64,000 nucleotides of DNA from Paenibacillus uliginis N3/975 (GCF_900177425.1 NZ_LT840184.1:2876010-2940009), one strand, 5' to 3'. Positions 9,571 to 19,502 are shown, numbered from the stretch's first letter. Program-made: numbers and translations. The notes: generated by a model not told the origin, from the letters alone.

Positions 9571-12500
9571 TTGAAGAGGAGAGTTGTTGGTAGTTTACTG
9601 AGCTTCTTATTAGCCTTCACGCTAATATTGCCAGCAGTAGGAGCGCAGGAAGGCATTTCGCCTGAGACAGGCGGAGCCCAGAAGATCATTTCGAAGTTAG
9701 ATCCGAAGGCCATATCGCTTGATGTGAGCAGCTTGGATCAGAACGTAACGCTGGAGAAGCCGTCGAAGACGGACACATCGAAATCAGCGAAGCGGCAGGC
9801 CAATGGATTGCAAATTGAGAAGATAGACACCCTCGACAAGGCAGCGATTCAACCACAGAACTATGTTCCCCTCTCAGATAGTACGGAGCGCATTTCCGTT
9901 ATCGTAGAATTGCAAACCGAACCGGTGAAGGTTTTTGAAGCGAGTCAGAAGAACTTACGGATCGGTACGTCAGCCATATCTCACAAATTACAGGTAAAGA
10001 CAGAGCAGGACAATTTCAAGAAATCAGCGAATAAACGACTAAATGTAGACATTGATCGTGAGTATTCCGAAGTATTCAATGGATTCTCGCTGGAGATTGC
10101 TGCGGATCAAGTCGAAGATTTGCTGAAAATTCCTGGTGTTAAAGCGATTTATCCGAATAACACAGTATACGCCTTGGAGGAGTCGGGGGGAGGTTCCGCC
10201 ACTGTTCCTGAAGGAAGTGTGCCGTTTATCGGTAGTGAAGCTTTCTGGAACCAAGGTGTTAAAGGCGCCGGAATCAAGGTCGGGGTCATCGATACCGGTA
10301 TTGCCCACGATCATCCTGATCTTGTCGGTACAGTAGACCCTAACAATCTTGGGTATGACTTCGTTAATAATGATAATGATCCGTATGAGACGACAAGAAA
10401 AGATTATGATGATGCACATTCGTTAGATCCAAGTCTACCTGAAACGCATCCAGTAACGGGTAGACCATACTGGACTTCACACGGCAGCCATGTCTCTGGG
10501 GTTATTGCTGGTCGTGGAGTAGGCAAGGATGGACAACTAGGGATTACAGGCGTAGTCCCAGAAGCTGAAATCCATGCTTACAAGGTCCTTGGACCTTATG
10601 GAAGCGGTTCGACGGATAATGTAATCGCGGGTATTGAACGTGCTGTAGTGGATGGAATGGATGTCATTAATCTATCGCTCGGTTCGGAAACCAATAATGA
10701 GAGATCCGCTGATGCAGTAGCCGTGAACAATGCGATGGCTGCACGTGTTATCACTGTCGTATCGAATGGCAACAGCGGTCCGGCTGATGCTACAGTAACC
10801 GATCCGGGTACGGCCGAACTAGTGATTTCCGTAGGCGCATCGAAGCCTCCGTTAGTGACTCCGATCCTGAAGATCGTTGGCTCAGATGGAGAATTCAAGG
10901 TGGATTCCTTTGATAAATCCCAAGGTATTGAGAATCTTACAGGTTCATATCAGCTTGTTGATGTGGGCTTGGGTAAGCCTGAGGATTATACTGGAAAAGA
11001 CTTAAGCGGAAAAATTGCATTTATCAAACGTGGTGAATTGTCTTTCACCGATAAAGCACTGAATGCAATTAATGCAGGGGCCGCCGCAGCAGTTGTATAC
11101 AACAATGCGCCAGAAGCTCTAGAGAGCGGTACTTTAGGCGATATCAATATTACAATTCCGGTATATGCTCTTTCGGGCACATATGGCAATCAGATAAAGG
11201 CCAAACTTGATGCGGATCCGAGTTTACAAGTTAATTTCACGACAACCATTGAAAAGGATATTATCGCAGGTTTTAGTTCACGCGGTCCATCCAAACCTTC
11301 CTATGCGGTTAAGCCGGACATCTCTGCACCAGGCATTGGCATTCGCTCCAGTGTGACCGAATATGAAGGATGGTATGAAGCACAGAATGGTACAAGCATG
11401 GCAGCTCCACATATTGCCGGGGCAGCAGCGTTACTGAAAGCGAAATACCCTAATTTGGATCAGTATGATATTAAGTCACTGCTCATGAACAATGCTGTTA
11501 AACTCTCCGACCGCAACAATGAACGATACTCTCATATGGATCAAGGCGCCGGAAGAGTTGATCTGAATAACGTGTTGAATGCGAAAGCAGTTGCTGGGGT
11601 AGAGGCGAAGACAACTGCCGTTAAGGATGGGGTAGAAGTTCTCTATCATACAGGTAGCCTCTCCTACGGTTACATTAATTATGGCGAGAGTGCCGATCGT
11701 AAGGTGGTAGTTAAGGATATTGCCAATGCGGCTTCGTCCTACTCGATTAGCACTCAGTGGTATGGATCTTCTCCAGTTACATTAACAACATCGAAAGATG
11801 TAGTTGATGTATCTGCAGGCGGCGAGGAGTCCTTTACAGTTACAGCTACCGTTCCGGCTAATACAGCGGATCAGCGTTATGAAGGTGAACTGATCCTGAC
11901 AGAAGCAGGCGGCCATGTTATTAAACTGCCGATTGCTGTATATGTAGGTGAAGCTCCGGTAGATGAAGTTGTTACTAATTTGGAGCTGAATCCGAATATA
12001 TTCTCGCCAAATGGCGATACGCTTTATGATACAAGCAATATAAGATTTACGATTACCGAGTTTACTGAATATTTCTCGCTAGATGTATTTTCTGTAGAAG
12101 GCAAATGGTTGGGTACTATTGTTGAAACCGACCAAGATGGAATCGATCCTGGAACTTATAATATCAAAAATTGGGACGGATCTTTCAATGCGCCATCGGG
12201 TCAATTAGTGAATCCGTCGGATGATTTGTATTTATTAGTACCACTCGCAGGCAGCTTATTGGATGATCCTGTTCCTGTCGAGTCTCAAGTTACTCCTTTT
12301 ATCATCGATACGGAAGCTCCTGTATCCAAGCTGGACGATCCGGGTATTGTCGTTGATAAAGGCAATCTGACTGCAACGATTTCAGGCCAAATTACGGATG
12401 ATTTGTTAATCCAACTCAAGGATATCATTGGTCTTGAAATAAATGATGTGGTTGGGGTTGCTGCCTGGTACGATGATGGCAATAAAGAGCAAGTAGTTGA

Positions 12501-14436
12501 TGGGGAAGTCGATAACTCGGGGCATTTTACGATTCAGGTACCGATTTCTGTAGGAGACAATTCCTTTGAGGTTTATGTATACGATATTGCAGGCAACGGG
12601 TTGATTGATCCGGCCCATATCGTGGATTATAAACTGACTAACATGGTAGCTCCGGCAATTAGTCCGGTTCAGGTTCAGCCGAATGAACCATTCTCATTAA
12701 ATGTTGCATTCGACGTAACCGATGCCGTCTATTCGGCTAAATTTGATCTGTTATACATCAATACATTTACAGATGTGGAAGTTACACCGAGTACCGAGCT
12801 GGCAGAGCATCAGGCTAAACTTAATCCGGATGCTTCGCTAACTGTTACAAATGCAGTGTATGAATATGATCCTGAATTAAGCAGACATGAATTTTCGATC
12901 AGTTTGAATGATGTTGATGGATATAGAGGAACAGGCTCGTTAGCTTCATTCGGTTTTGCCGGAGCGCCTGCAGGACAGTATTCGTTCAAAATAGCGAACC
13001 TGGAACTGCTAGATCGGGACGGTAAAGAAATTCCGGTTGAGGTGAGCGATACAATTGAGCTGACAGTTAAGCCAGTTCAACAGGCGGAATTGTCTGTATC
13101 ACCGCAATCTCTATCCATCAAGGCAGGTACTACGGGTAATGTATCGGTCTCTTATAAAGCGCCGGACGGTTCGGTTACCGACGTAACTGAGAAGGCAGCG
13201 TATACAGTAAGCAACGCTGAGATCGCGACTGTGCAGAAAGGTATTGTGTCAGGCAAGAAGAAAGGCAGCACAGACATTGAAGTTACGTATGAAGGTCTGA
13301 AGGCGACTGTTGCTGTTACCGTAACCGAATCAAGTACGGGTGGAAACCCTGGCGGTGGAGACGGCACCGGTGGCGGCAGCGGCGGCGGTGGAACAGCAAC
13401 TGCTCCAACAACACCAACCACCCCTCCAGCAAAAGGTACTGTCAAGGAAGCTATCAAGGCTGGAGAGCCGACGGTTCTGAAGCTTGAAGGCGGTCTGACA
13501 GTAACGATTCCGGCGGGGGCGATCACCTCGCCAGAGGCCGCATTTGTGCAAGGAAGTGTTGCTTCTAAGGAAGATACAGAGGCTTTATTGAAGGGTCTGC
13601 AATTAGGCTCAACAATTAAAGCATTTGGTGTATATTATGACTTTGCAGTTCTTGATAAAGCTGGAAAGATAATCGAAAATATCTCTTTCAGCAAGCCGGT
13701 AGAAGTTTCAATACCGCTGGAGACACTCCAGATCGGCGACTTCAACGGTGAGAAGATCAATCTGTTCAAGATTGGGGATAAAGGAGAACTGAGCGGACGT
13801 ACTGCCCGCCTGGTTGACGGCAAAGTCGTCGCCCATCTGAACGGCTTCAGCCGCTATATGTTCATGGCTAAGAACATCGCCTTCACCGACGTTATAAAGA
13901 CGAATTATCCATGGGCTGTTAATGAAATTGAAGTGCTCGCTTCCAAGGATATCGTTACGGGAACGAGTGCGGATAAGTACACGCCTGGCAAGCAAGTGAC
14001 GCGCGCTGAATTCGTCTCCTTATTAGTAAGGACGCTGGAGCTTGGCAAGAGTGAGAACAGCGAAACGGAGTTCAGCGATGTTCAGTCCGGAAGCTGGTAT
14101 TATGACGCGGTTCAGGCTGCAGTATCTGCCGGATGGATCAATGGTTATGCGGATCATACCTTTGCTCCGGATCAGAGCATTACTCGCGCCGAAATGGCAG
14201 TGATTCTGTCCAGAGTGCTGAAGCACTTGGAAGTGACTGAGGGTGCGGAAGCAACCCTTCCGGGCTATGCTGACCAAGCACAGATCAAGGATTGGGCCAA
14301 GGATGCAGTTGCCCAGGTTGCTGCGCTTGGCATTATGCAAGGTAGAGGCGAGACCCGCTTCGCCGCACAGGAGAATACAACCCGTGCCGAAGCAGCCGTA
14401 GTGGTATATCGTATTTTCAAAGGATACACGAAATAA
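9571..14436 (+). CDS. Secreted subtilisin-like serine protease with PA, Big_2 and SLH domains
   Basis: A 1621-residue cell-surface protease of the S8 family (Vpr-like). In order: signal peptide (MKRRVVGSLLSFLLAFTLIL, cleaved near VGA-QE); I9 propeptide inhibitor (~105-200); catalytic domain with Asp241 in GVIDTG, His304 in HGSHVSG, oxyanion Asn near 399-401 and Ser609 in NGTSMAAPHIAG; a protease-associated (PA) insert at ~450-560; Fn3/Ig-like regions; a Big_2 domain (~1171-1255); a Gly/Thr/Pro-rich linker (~1258-1288); and three SLH repeats from ~1437 to the end (SDVQSGSWYYDAVQAAVSAG is in the second) that bind cell-wall polymers. The start is a TTG ten bases after GAAGGAG. The charge-relay residues are all present, so the enzyme should be active outside the cell. 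Confidence 0.93.
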   Translation: MKRRVVGSLLSFLLAFTLILPAVGAQEGISPETGGAQKIISKLDPKAISLDVSSLDQNVTLEKPSKTDTSKSAKRQANGLQIEKIDTLDKAAIQPQNYVPLSDSTERISVIVELQTEPVKVFEASQKNLRIGTSAISHKLQVKTEQDNFKKSANKRLNVDIDREYSEVFNGFSLEIAADQVEDLLKIPGVKAIYPNNTVYALEESGGGSATVPEGSVPFIGSEAFWNQGVKGAGIKVGVIDTGIAHDHPDLVGTVDPNNLGYDFVNNDNDPYETTRKDYDDAHSLDPSLPETHPVTGRPYWTSHGSHVSGVIAGRGVGKDGQLGITGVVPEAEIHAYKVLGPYGSGSTDNVIAGIERAVVDGMDVINLSLGSETNNERSADAVAVNNAMAARVITVVSNGNSGPADATVTDPGTAELVISVGASKPPLVTPILKIVGSDGEFKVDSFDKSQGIENLTGSYQLVDVGLGKPEDYTGKDLSGKIAFIKRGELSFTDKALNAINAGAAAAVVYNNAPEALESGTLGDINITIPVYALSGTYGNQIKAKLDADPSLQVNFTTTIEKDIIAGFSSRGPSKPSYAVKPDISAPGIGIRSSVTEYEGWYEAQNGTSMAAPHIAGAAALLKAKYPNLDQYDIKSLLMNNAVKLSDRNNERYSHMDQGAGRVDLNNVLNAKAVAGVEAKTTAVKDGVEVLYHTGSLSYGYINYGESADRKVVVKDIANAASSYSISTQWYGSSPVTLTTSKDVVDVSAGGEESFTVTATVPANTADQRYEGELILTEAGGHVIKLPIAVYVGEAPVDEVVTNLELNPNIFSPNGDTLYDTSNIRFTITEFTEYFSLDVFSVEGKWLGTIVETDQDGIDPGTYNIKNWDGSFNAPSGQLVNPSDDLYLLVPLAGSLLDDPVPVESQVTPFIIDTEAPVSKLDDPGIVVDKGNLTATISGQITDDLLIQLKDIIGLEINDVVGVAAWYDDGNKEQVVDGEVDNSGHFTIQVPISVGDNSFEVYVYDIAGNGLIDPAHIVDYKLTNMVAPAISPVQVQPNEPFSLNVAFDVTDAVYSAKFDLLYINTFTDVEVTPSTELAEHQAKLNPDASLTVTNAVYEYDPELSRHEFSISLNDVDGYRGTGSLASFGFAGAPAGQYSFKIANLELLDRDGKEIPVEVSDTIELTVKPVQQAELSVSPQSLSIKAGTTGNVSVSYKAPDGSVTDVTEKAAYTVSNAEIATVQKGIVSGKKKGSTDIEVTYEGLKATVAVTVTESSTGGNPGGGDGTGGGSGGGGTATAPTTPTTPPAKGTVKEAIKAGEPTVLKLEGGLTVTIPAGAITSPEAAFVQGSVASKEDTEALLKGLQLGSTIKAFGVYYDFAVLDKAGKIIENISFSKPVEVSIPLETLQIGDFNGEKINLFKIGDKGELSGRTARLVDGKVVAHLNGFSRYMFMAKNIAFTDVIKTNYPWAVNEIEVLASKDIVTGTSADKYTPGKQVTRAEFVSLLVRTLELGKSENSETEFSDVQSGSWYYDAVQAAVSAGWINGYADHTFAPDQSITRAEMAVILSRVLKHLEVTEGAEATLPGYADQAQIKDWAKDAVAQVAALGIMQGRGETRFAAQENTTRAEAAVVVYRIFKGYTK

Positions 14437-14450
14437 ATCGTGCAAAAACA

Positions 14451-14490
14451 AAGGAACTGCCAAGGGCGCAAGCACTCGGCAGTTCCTTTT
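14451..14490 (+). terminator. Rho-independent terminator of SLH protease gene
   Basis: AAGGAACTGCC (14451-14461) pairs with GGCAGTTCCTT (14478-14488), an 11-bp perfect stem followed by T residues. It lies just after the protease stop codon. Confidence 0.8.
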
Positions 14491-14497
14491 CTATTAT

Positions 14498-14975
14498 TTA
14501 CAGCTCCCCAGCCACAACTTCTCCCTGGTACATCGTAGCGATCCGCTTCGATCTTCTCGCCACCGCTTCGGCGGAGCAGGAAGCTTCAACTACAACGAGG
14601 CTCGCCTCGTCTCCAACGCGCGGCCAGATCTGTTCCCCTTGATAGTTAAGCGTGGTTTGTCCGTTAGTAATATACGAGAGCGTCTTTGCAAATGCGCGCT
14701 CATCCACCCAACCGGACACCTCAGCCAAGCGGCCGGCCCGTTCTAGAATGTCTCCATTGCCGAATGGCGACCAGACATTAAAGATATTATCGCAGCCAAC
14801 AGCGACCGATACGCCCTTCTGATCCAAGGCTGACAGGCGGGAATTTCCGGTCGATCGGTACGCTTGTTATAATCGTGATTCCTGCGTTTGCAAGAAGTTC
14901 AGCCATCGCTTCGGCTTGAGCAAGGGTAATATCTCCGAGAGCATAGGCATGGCTTACAGAAACTTTGCATCTTCC
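14498..14975 (-). pseudogene. Amidohydrolase (cytosine deaminase-like), 5'-truncated and frameshifted
   Basis: Only the C-terminal third of an amidohydrolase remains. From 14975 the frame reads KVSVSHAYALGDITLAQAEA, holding the metal-site histidine of SHAYALG, then SVPIDRKFPPV. A one-base shift near 14835 is needed to reach LDQKGVSVAVGCDNI, FGNGDILERAGRLAE and the closing strands of the composite domain. The 5' part is missing: the next gene's stop codon lies at 14979. The product class is clear from the aspartate-bearing GCDNI segment; the substrate is not. Confidence 0.75.
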
Positions 14976-14978
14976 ATG

Positions 14979-16058
14979 TTAGCATAATTTTCTCATAAGC
15001 AACTCGATCGGCCCTCTCGTCATCCATTTTCTCCACATATGCGAAAAGATAATGGCCATTATAAAATATAAGCTTCCGTATGCCATTGCAAAAACAAGGC
15101 TGCCATTTTCCAAATAGCCTGTTACATGAAGCAGCCCCAATCCGATTACCACATGTCCAATATAATGAGATAACGATAACTGCCCGGTACTGATAAGTGC
15201 TTGCGTAAGAACGGACTGCTCAAATTTATCGACGACATAAAGACAAATCGCGATCACGGCCATAGCCGAACAAATTCCCGAGAGCACATACAGCATTGTC
15301 GGCGGCATCGGTTTCGTTCCAAACAAATAATGTGCCGCTTCATTCCCCAGTACAGGGGAAGCCCATTTGATCAAGAAGAAGGAAAGGGATTCAAAAACAA
15401 CCGTTCCTGACAATGAATATATCAAAACCTTCGATCGATGCTCCTTGCTCAGCCAGCCCTTTCTGCCAAACCACATGCCGATGAGGAAAAAGCTCAGCCA
15501 AGGAAAGATCGGATGGAATCCGTTAAATAACAAATTACGAATGAACCCTTCTATTGTCCAAAAACCCGTATATTCTTTAAAACTCAAGTTCCACCCTTTG
15601 GTGTAATCGAATATGACTAAAAATAACTGTGATGCTACCAAGATAAACGAGAACAATCCGAGTATTTTGTTGTTGGATACGGTGATCAATACCGCAGCCA
15701 CAAGCATGAATACCGCATAGTAGTGCAAAATGTCTGCGCTCCAGTCCATTAACAATAAAAACACGCCGGCAATAAACAGGAAAGTTGCTCTCTTGTATAA
15801 GCTGTTCCGGTTTTGTCGAATAAGCTCCCCGTTCATTGAGCTTCGGGCTTTCGAGGTCATTAGGGTTACTCCGATGCCGGCCAGCACGACAAACAATGCA
15901 GATGCTCTCCCCTCAAACAGACCTGCTATCGATTGTAGCCATCCCGGTCCGCTATTCTCTGCCTGCATTGCAAGCTTATAGTTCACGATAATCATTCCGA
16001 AGATCGCCAATGCTCTCGCAAAATCAAGGGCAGTTATCCTCGCTTTCGATTGACTCAT
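14979..16058 (-). CDS. DUF418/HGSNAT-type multi-pass membrane protein
   Basis: A 359-residue membrane protein with about ten helices. It opens with RITALDFARALAIFGMIIVN, the signature of the DUF418/DUF1624 (heparan-alpha-glucosaminide acetyltransferase-like) group, and closes with FSHMWRKWMTRGPIELLMR, as in DUF418 proteins. Such proteins are thought to move acyl groups across the membrane, but no reaction is shown for this branch. Its ATG overlaps the stop of the upstream DedA gene by four bases, so the two are translationally coupled. Confidence 0.8.
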   Translation of the reverse strand: MSQSKARITALDFARALAIFGMIIVNYKLAMQAENSGPGWLQSIAGLFEGRASALFVVLAGIGVTLMTSKARSSMNGELIRQNRNSLYKRATFLFIAGVFLLLMDWSADILHYYAVFMLVAAVLITVSNNKILGLFSFILVASQLFLVIFDYTKGWNLSFKEYTGFWTIEGFIRNLLFNGFHPIFPWLSFFLIGMWFGRKGWLSKEHRSKVLIYSLSGTVVFESLSFFLIKWASPVLGNEAAHYLFGTKPMPPTMLYVLSGICSAMAVIAICLYVVDKFEQSVLTQALISTGQLSLSHYIGHVVIGLGLLHVTGYLENGSLVFAMAYGSLYFIMAIIFSHMWRKWMTRGPIELLMRKLC

Positions 16059-16684
16059 TCCACTTCATCCCCTCTTAGTGTTTTGCGACGTGACGATTGA
16101 ACCATTCGTTTTACTAGCCAGGCAACAGCTGCAAGCAGTACTAAGATGATTACGATGCTCCAAGAGTAACTCTCAATGGTGTGCAACAAATTGTCCCATT
16201 GTGAGCCAAACATGTTTCCCAACCCGATGAAACTAATACACCAGAACAAGGCGCCGCTATAAGCATAGACTGCAAAGGTTCGAAACGAAGAACCCAAAAT
16301 ACCTGTTAAATAACCGGTTATATGACGAACACCGGGAATAAAATAGCCGATGAATACAAGAAAATTACCGCGCCTGTTAAACCATTTTTTCGTTTTATAG
16401 AATTTGCCTGGTGTAATGAACACCCATTTGCCAAAACGCCGAATAAAAGGCATTCCCACTTTCAGACCGATAACATATGTCACAGTCATTCCTAATGTCG
16501 TTCCGGTAAACGCTAAAAAAAGTGCCGTCCATCCGTTTAACACACCCAGATAAGACAGATACCCCACATACAGCATCGTTATTTCCCCTGGAAAGGGAAG
16601 AGCAATGAACTCTAGCAGTAATCCTATGAACAGGAGTGCATATCCATATTGCTCAAACAGCGCTTCAATATTCATCGATATCAC
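16055..16684 (-). CDS. DedA family membrane protein
   Basis: A 209-residue polytopic protein of the DedA/SNARE-associated (VTT) family. Landmarks are EFIALPFPGEITMLYVGYLS near the start, RRGNFLVFIGYFIPGVRHIT in the reentrant-loop region, and a final basic tail after the last helix (KRMVQSSRRK). Family members act as lipid scramblases or flippases for undecaprenyl phosphate or phosphatidylethanolamine and support proton-motive force and drug tolerance. It follows the efflux pump by 63 bases and may share its transcript. Confidence 0.9.
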   Translation of the reverse strand: MISMNIEALFEQYGYALLFIGLLLEFIALPFPGEITMLYVGYLSYLGVLNGWTALFLAFTGTTLGMTVTYVIGLKVGMPFIRRFGKWVFITPGKFYKTKKWFNRRGNFLVFIGYFIPGVRHITGYLTGILGSSFRTFAVYAYSGALFWCISFIGLGNMFGSQWDNLLHTIESYSWSIVIILVLLAAVAWLVKRMVQSSRRKTLRGDEVE

Positions 16685-16747
16685 ATCCTTTAATTCCTTT
16701 CTCGAATAGGAGAAACAATAAGCAAGCTCAAAAGCAATACGATTAAA

Positions 16748-17941
16748 CTATGAAATGGATTCCATTGCTTTACTTTTCCATACTACCGATATTACAAAAG
16801 CGGAAAACAGAACTACTGCTGCGAAAATATATGGCAAATTAATATTCACATCAAATAAAATACCGCCTAATGCCGGTCCAATAATAATTCCAAGACTTGT
16901 ATACATGGAATTCATCCCAGCAACAAATCCTTGCTCTTCCCCTGCCAATTTGGAAAGTAATGTTGTTACTGCAGGACGAAGTAAATCACAGGCGAAAAAT
17001 ACGATGCTGGAAACGGCCATAATGCTCCAATAACGACTGACAAACACAGAAGCAACAATGAAAATTGCGGCTACGATAATCATGTAATGAATTAGCTTCT
17101 TCTCGCCGGACTTATTTACCAGCTTATCAAAGAATAACAATTGAGCTACCACACCCGAGATGGAGCCAACTGTAATAATGGTAGCTATATCTTTGGCAGT
17201 AAAACCGAATTTCGAATCTACAAAAAGGCTGAACATCATTTCATAGGCAGATAGTCCAAAAGATAATACGAAGACAATGATAAGTGGCACCAAATATAAA
17301 GGATGAAATGATTTCTTAATCTCCAAGAAAAAGCTTACTTTCATTTTCGATTTTCTGTTTTTCGCGAGTTGATCCTTAGTTAAAGGCTCTTGCAAAACAA
17401 GGAGTGAAATGATAGCAGTGACCAGGGCAAAGCCTGCTGCGAAAAAGAATGGGGCGCGTATGCCCAATTCGGCTATAAACCCGCCAAGCCCGGGACCAAT
17501 GATGAACCCTAAACTAATCGCAGCAGCTTGATATCCCATGACTTTAGCTCTCTCTTCTAATGAAGTGCTATCCGCTATAAAAGCAGTTACTGCCGGCATA
17601 ATGAGGGCATCACCAATCCCTCCTAAAATTCTAGAAAGAAACAGTACCCATACCTGATTACCAGTGGCAAATAATAGCTCGGAGAAAGAAAAAAGGAATA
17701 GACCGAGTACAATCATTTTCTTTCTGCCGATCGTATCTACCCAGATCCCGGCAATAGGAGAGACGAGAAACATGGCAAATGCAAAGGCAGAAATCATGTA
17801 TCCCATCACTTGACCGCTTAAATGCATTTCTTTTGCAAGGGATGGCATGATTGGGGCAGCAAGGCCTACCCCTACAAAGGCAATAAATAAGTTAATTAAG
17901 ATGACAATTAATGATATTTTTTCTCTAGTAAATATACGCAT
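16748..17941 (-). CDS. MFS multidrug efflux transporter (NorA/Blt-like)
   Basis: A 397-residue, twelve-helix drug:H+ antiporter of the DHA1 type. Motif A reads GIWVDTIGRKKMI between helices 2 and 3, and motif C is GFIIGPGLGGFIAELG in helix 5, both diagnostic for drug exporters such as NorA, Bmr and Blt. It is the third gene in a minus-strand run MerR regulator, GNAT acetyltransferase, MFS pump, the same three functions as the Bacillus bltR-blt-bltD locus. Substrates are likely lipophilic cations or polyamines by that analogy. Confidence 0.9.
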   Translation of the reverse strand: MRIFTREKISLIVILINLFIAFVGVGLAAPIMPSLAKEMHLSGQVMGYMISAFAFAMFLVSPIAGIWVDTIGRKKMIVLGLFLFSFSELLFATGNQVWVLFLSRILGGIGDALIMPAVTAFIADSTSLEERAKVMGYQAAAISLGFIIGPGLGGFIAELGIRAPFFFAAGFALVTAIISLLVLQEPLTKDQLAKNRKSKMKVSFFLEIKKSFHPLYLVPLIIVFVLSFGLSAYEMMFSLFVDSKFGFTAKDIATIITVGSISGVVAQLLFFDKLVNKSGEKKLIHYMIIVAAIFIVASVFVSRYWSIMAVSSIVFFACDLLRPAVTTLLSKLAGEEQGFVAGMNSMYTSLGIIIGPALGGILFDVNINLPYIFAAVVLFSAFVISVVWKSKAMESIS

Positions 17942-18007
17942 ACGCTTTCCCCACCCGACTTTGTATCTTTTTCTTTTTCATTAAATAGCTCCATAAAAAT
18001 TTACTGA

Positions 18008-18634
18008 TCATTTTAATTTCAAGACCATATAATCCCATTTGGATTCATTGAACAAAAGATGCCGCACTAAGCTATTCTTTTGTAAATGAGTCTGGAATGA
18101 CAGGAGCTCGTATAGATGCTTGGCACGTGGGTTACTACCTACGACGTGCAGGCTCAGCACATCTAGGTGTGGCTCAGTTTGCACAAAATGCTGCGCCCAC
18201 TGAAATAATAGTTTTCCAATCCCCTTGCTTCGATGGTCTTGATGGACAACAATGTCTGCAATATAACATTCTCCAGCCTGTGGTTTATGATCTAATAAAG
18301 ATAACCCGATCAGCATTTTTAACAGGTTCCATTTCCCCAACCTATTGAAGCTCTTCCACGAAGGAAGCTCTTGCTTTTGCTTCACGTCAGATTCGGGCTT
18401 CCATTTGATAGATATCGTTCCGATAACCTCTCCATCTTGCAGGGCGACCATTCTTTGACTTCCCGGCTCGGTGGGATAATGTTCAAACATCTTTTCGAAA
18501 AAAAGAGCGAGATCGTCATCATTCATGCTCGTCAACTTTTGAAATTTTCCGCGAAACCCGTGAACAAGCAAGCGGCCGACCTGTGGATTATACTTGGCCT
18601 GCATAGGTTCAATTGTTATCGGTGCTGCAGTCAT
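18008..18634 (-). CDS. GNAT family N-acetyltransferase
   Basis: A 208-residue acetyltransferase with the acetyl-CoA loop HQDHRSKGIGKLLFQWA and the late motif SNPRAKHLYELLSFQTH. Its first codons overlap the stop of the MerR regulator (ATGA), so translation is coupled, and the MFS pump follows 66 bases on. In the blt system the acetyltransferase inactivates polyamines; a similar partnership with the pump is a reasonable guess, although the sequence itself does not identify the acceptor. Confidence 0.87.
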   Translation of the reverse strand: MTAAPITIEPMQAKYNPQVGRLLVHGFRGKFQKLTSMNDDDLALFFEKMFEHYPTEPGSQRMVALQDGEVIGTISIKWKPESDVKQKQELPSWKSFNRLGKWNLLKMLIGLSLLDHKPQAGECYIADIVVHQDHRSKGIGKLLFQWAQHFVQTEPHLDVLSLHVVGSNPRAKHLYELLSFQTHLQKNSLVRHLLFNESKWDYMVLKLK

Positions 18635-19413
18635 GATGGTTCCCCCTTTGCTGCCGATTCGATCAAGAATTGCAACTCGTAATGCAACCCGTTCTTGCTA
18701 AATAACGATAAATAGGATCTTTCAATAAGGATAAGGGGTCCAGTTATGGTATATGATTGCGTAGCAGCATAGTCGTACAACTGTTCAATCATTTGTTCGA
18801 GCTCATCATCTTCATGAATTAGGCTCTGCATTGAAAGGTAATTGCCTCCAGGTAAAGAAAAATCGCCAGGCCCTTGAGTTTCTAGGCATAAGGTAATTGT
18901 GCTCGAACCATCAGATATATAATGAATGTCCGATTCGAACAAGTTCGGAACGCGCTTCGCTTGTTCAGCCAACAGTTTGGCATTAAGCTTATTGTGTGAA
19001 TCCATTTCAATCCAACGTGCAAAATAGGTGGTGTCTCGCCGCTTTATTTGATAGTGGTTGGACTGCGAATTAAAGTTTTGCTGTTCATGCAAAACTTTTT
19101 TGATGAAATGCTGAAGCTCTTTGAGCCGGAGCAACTCCGCATCCACTTCCCGCAGGGAATGATGAAGAAGCTGTCGATATTGATCCGCAGAATAGGAGGT
19201 CATACAATCATTTATGGACTGAACAGACACTCCGAGCTTACGAAGCAATAGAATATGTGAAAGCTGGTATACTTGCTCGATGTCGTACATTCTATACTGA
19301 TTGTTATCTGTGTAAGCGGGCCAAAGAACACCTTTCTCTTCAAAATAACGAATTTGATGAACAGAAACGTTCATAAGCTTGGCTAATTCACTGATCGTAA
19401 TTTCACTCTTCAT
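18631..19413 (-). CDS. MerR family transcriptional regulator with C-terminal effector domain
   Basis: A ~260-residue MerR activator. Residues ~1-70 are the winged-helix domain (ISELAKLMNVSVHQIRYFEE, then RMYDIEQVYQLSHILLLRKLG), followed by a coiled-coil dimerisation helix and a GyrI/BmrR-like effector domain. I choose the ATG at 19413: TAGGAG lies eight bases upstream. A GTG nine bases earlier is too close to that site. It heads an operon with a GNAT enzyme and an MFS pump and sits 32 bp downstream of a textbook MerR promoter, so it very likely activates its own operon when bound to a toxic ligand. Confidence 0.9.
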   Translation of the reverse strand: MKSEITISELAKLMNVSVHQIRYFEEKGVLWPAYTDNNQYRMYDIEQVYQLSHILLLRKLGVSVQSINDCMTSYSADQYRQLLHHSLREVDAELLRLKELQHFIKKVLHEQQNFNSQSNHYQIKRRDTTYFARWIEMDSHNKLNAKLLAEQAKRVPNLFESDIHYISDGSSTITLCLETQGPGDFSLPGGNYLSMQSLIHEDDELEQMIEQLYDYAATQSYTITGPLILIERSYLSLFSKNGLHYELQFLIESAAKGEPS

Positions 19414-19444
19414 AAAGTTCACTCCTAAAGCTTGTAATACCTCA

Positions 19445-19475
19445 ACGATACACCTTAGGTCAGACCTAAGGTCAA
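19445..19475 (-). promoter_or_regulatory. MerR-type promoter with 19-bp spacer
   Basis: On the minus strand, -35 TTGACC (19470-19475) and -10 TATCGT (19445-19450) are 19 bp apart. The spacer contains the inverted repeat ACCTTAGGT/ACCTAAGGT (19452-19460 and 19464-19472 on the plus strand). Over-long spacers with a dyad between the boxes are the hallmark of MerR-activated promoters, which the regulator untwists. It drives the MerR-GNAT-MFS genes. Confidence 0.85.
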
Positions 19476-19502
19476 GTGTTTGTGTTAAAATTACACAACA
19501 AT

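Noticed and set aside
10039..14475. Several minus-strand open frames inside the SLH protease gene
   Set aside because: They are shadows of a long, high-quality coding frame with signal peptide, catalytic triad and SLH repeats; none has a matching ribosome binding site or known domain.
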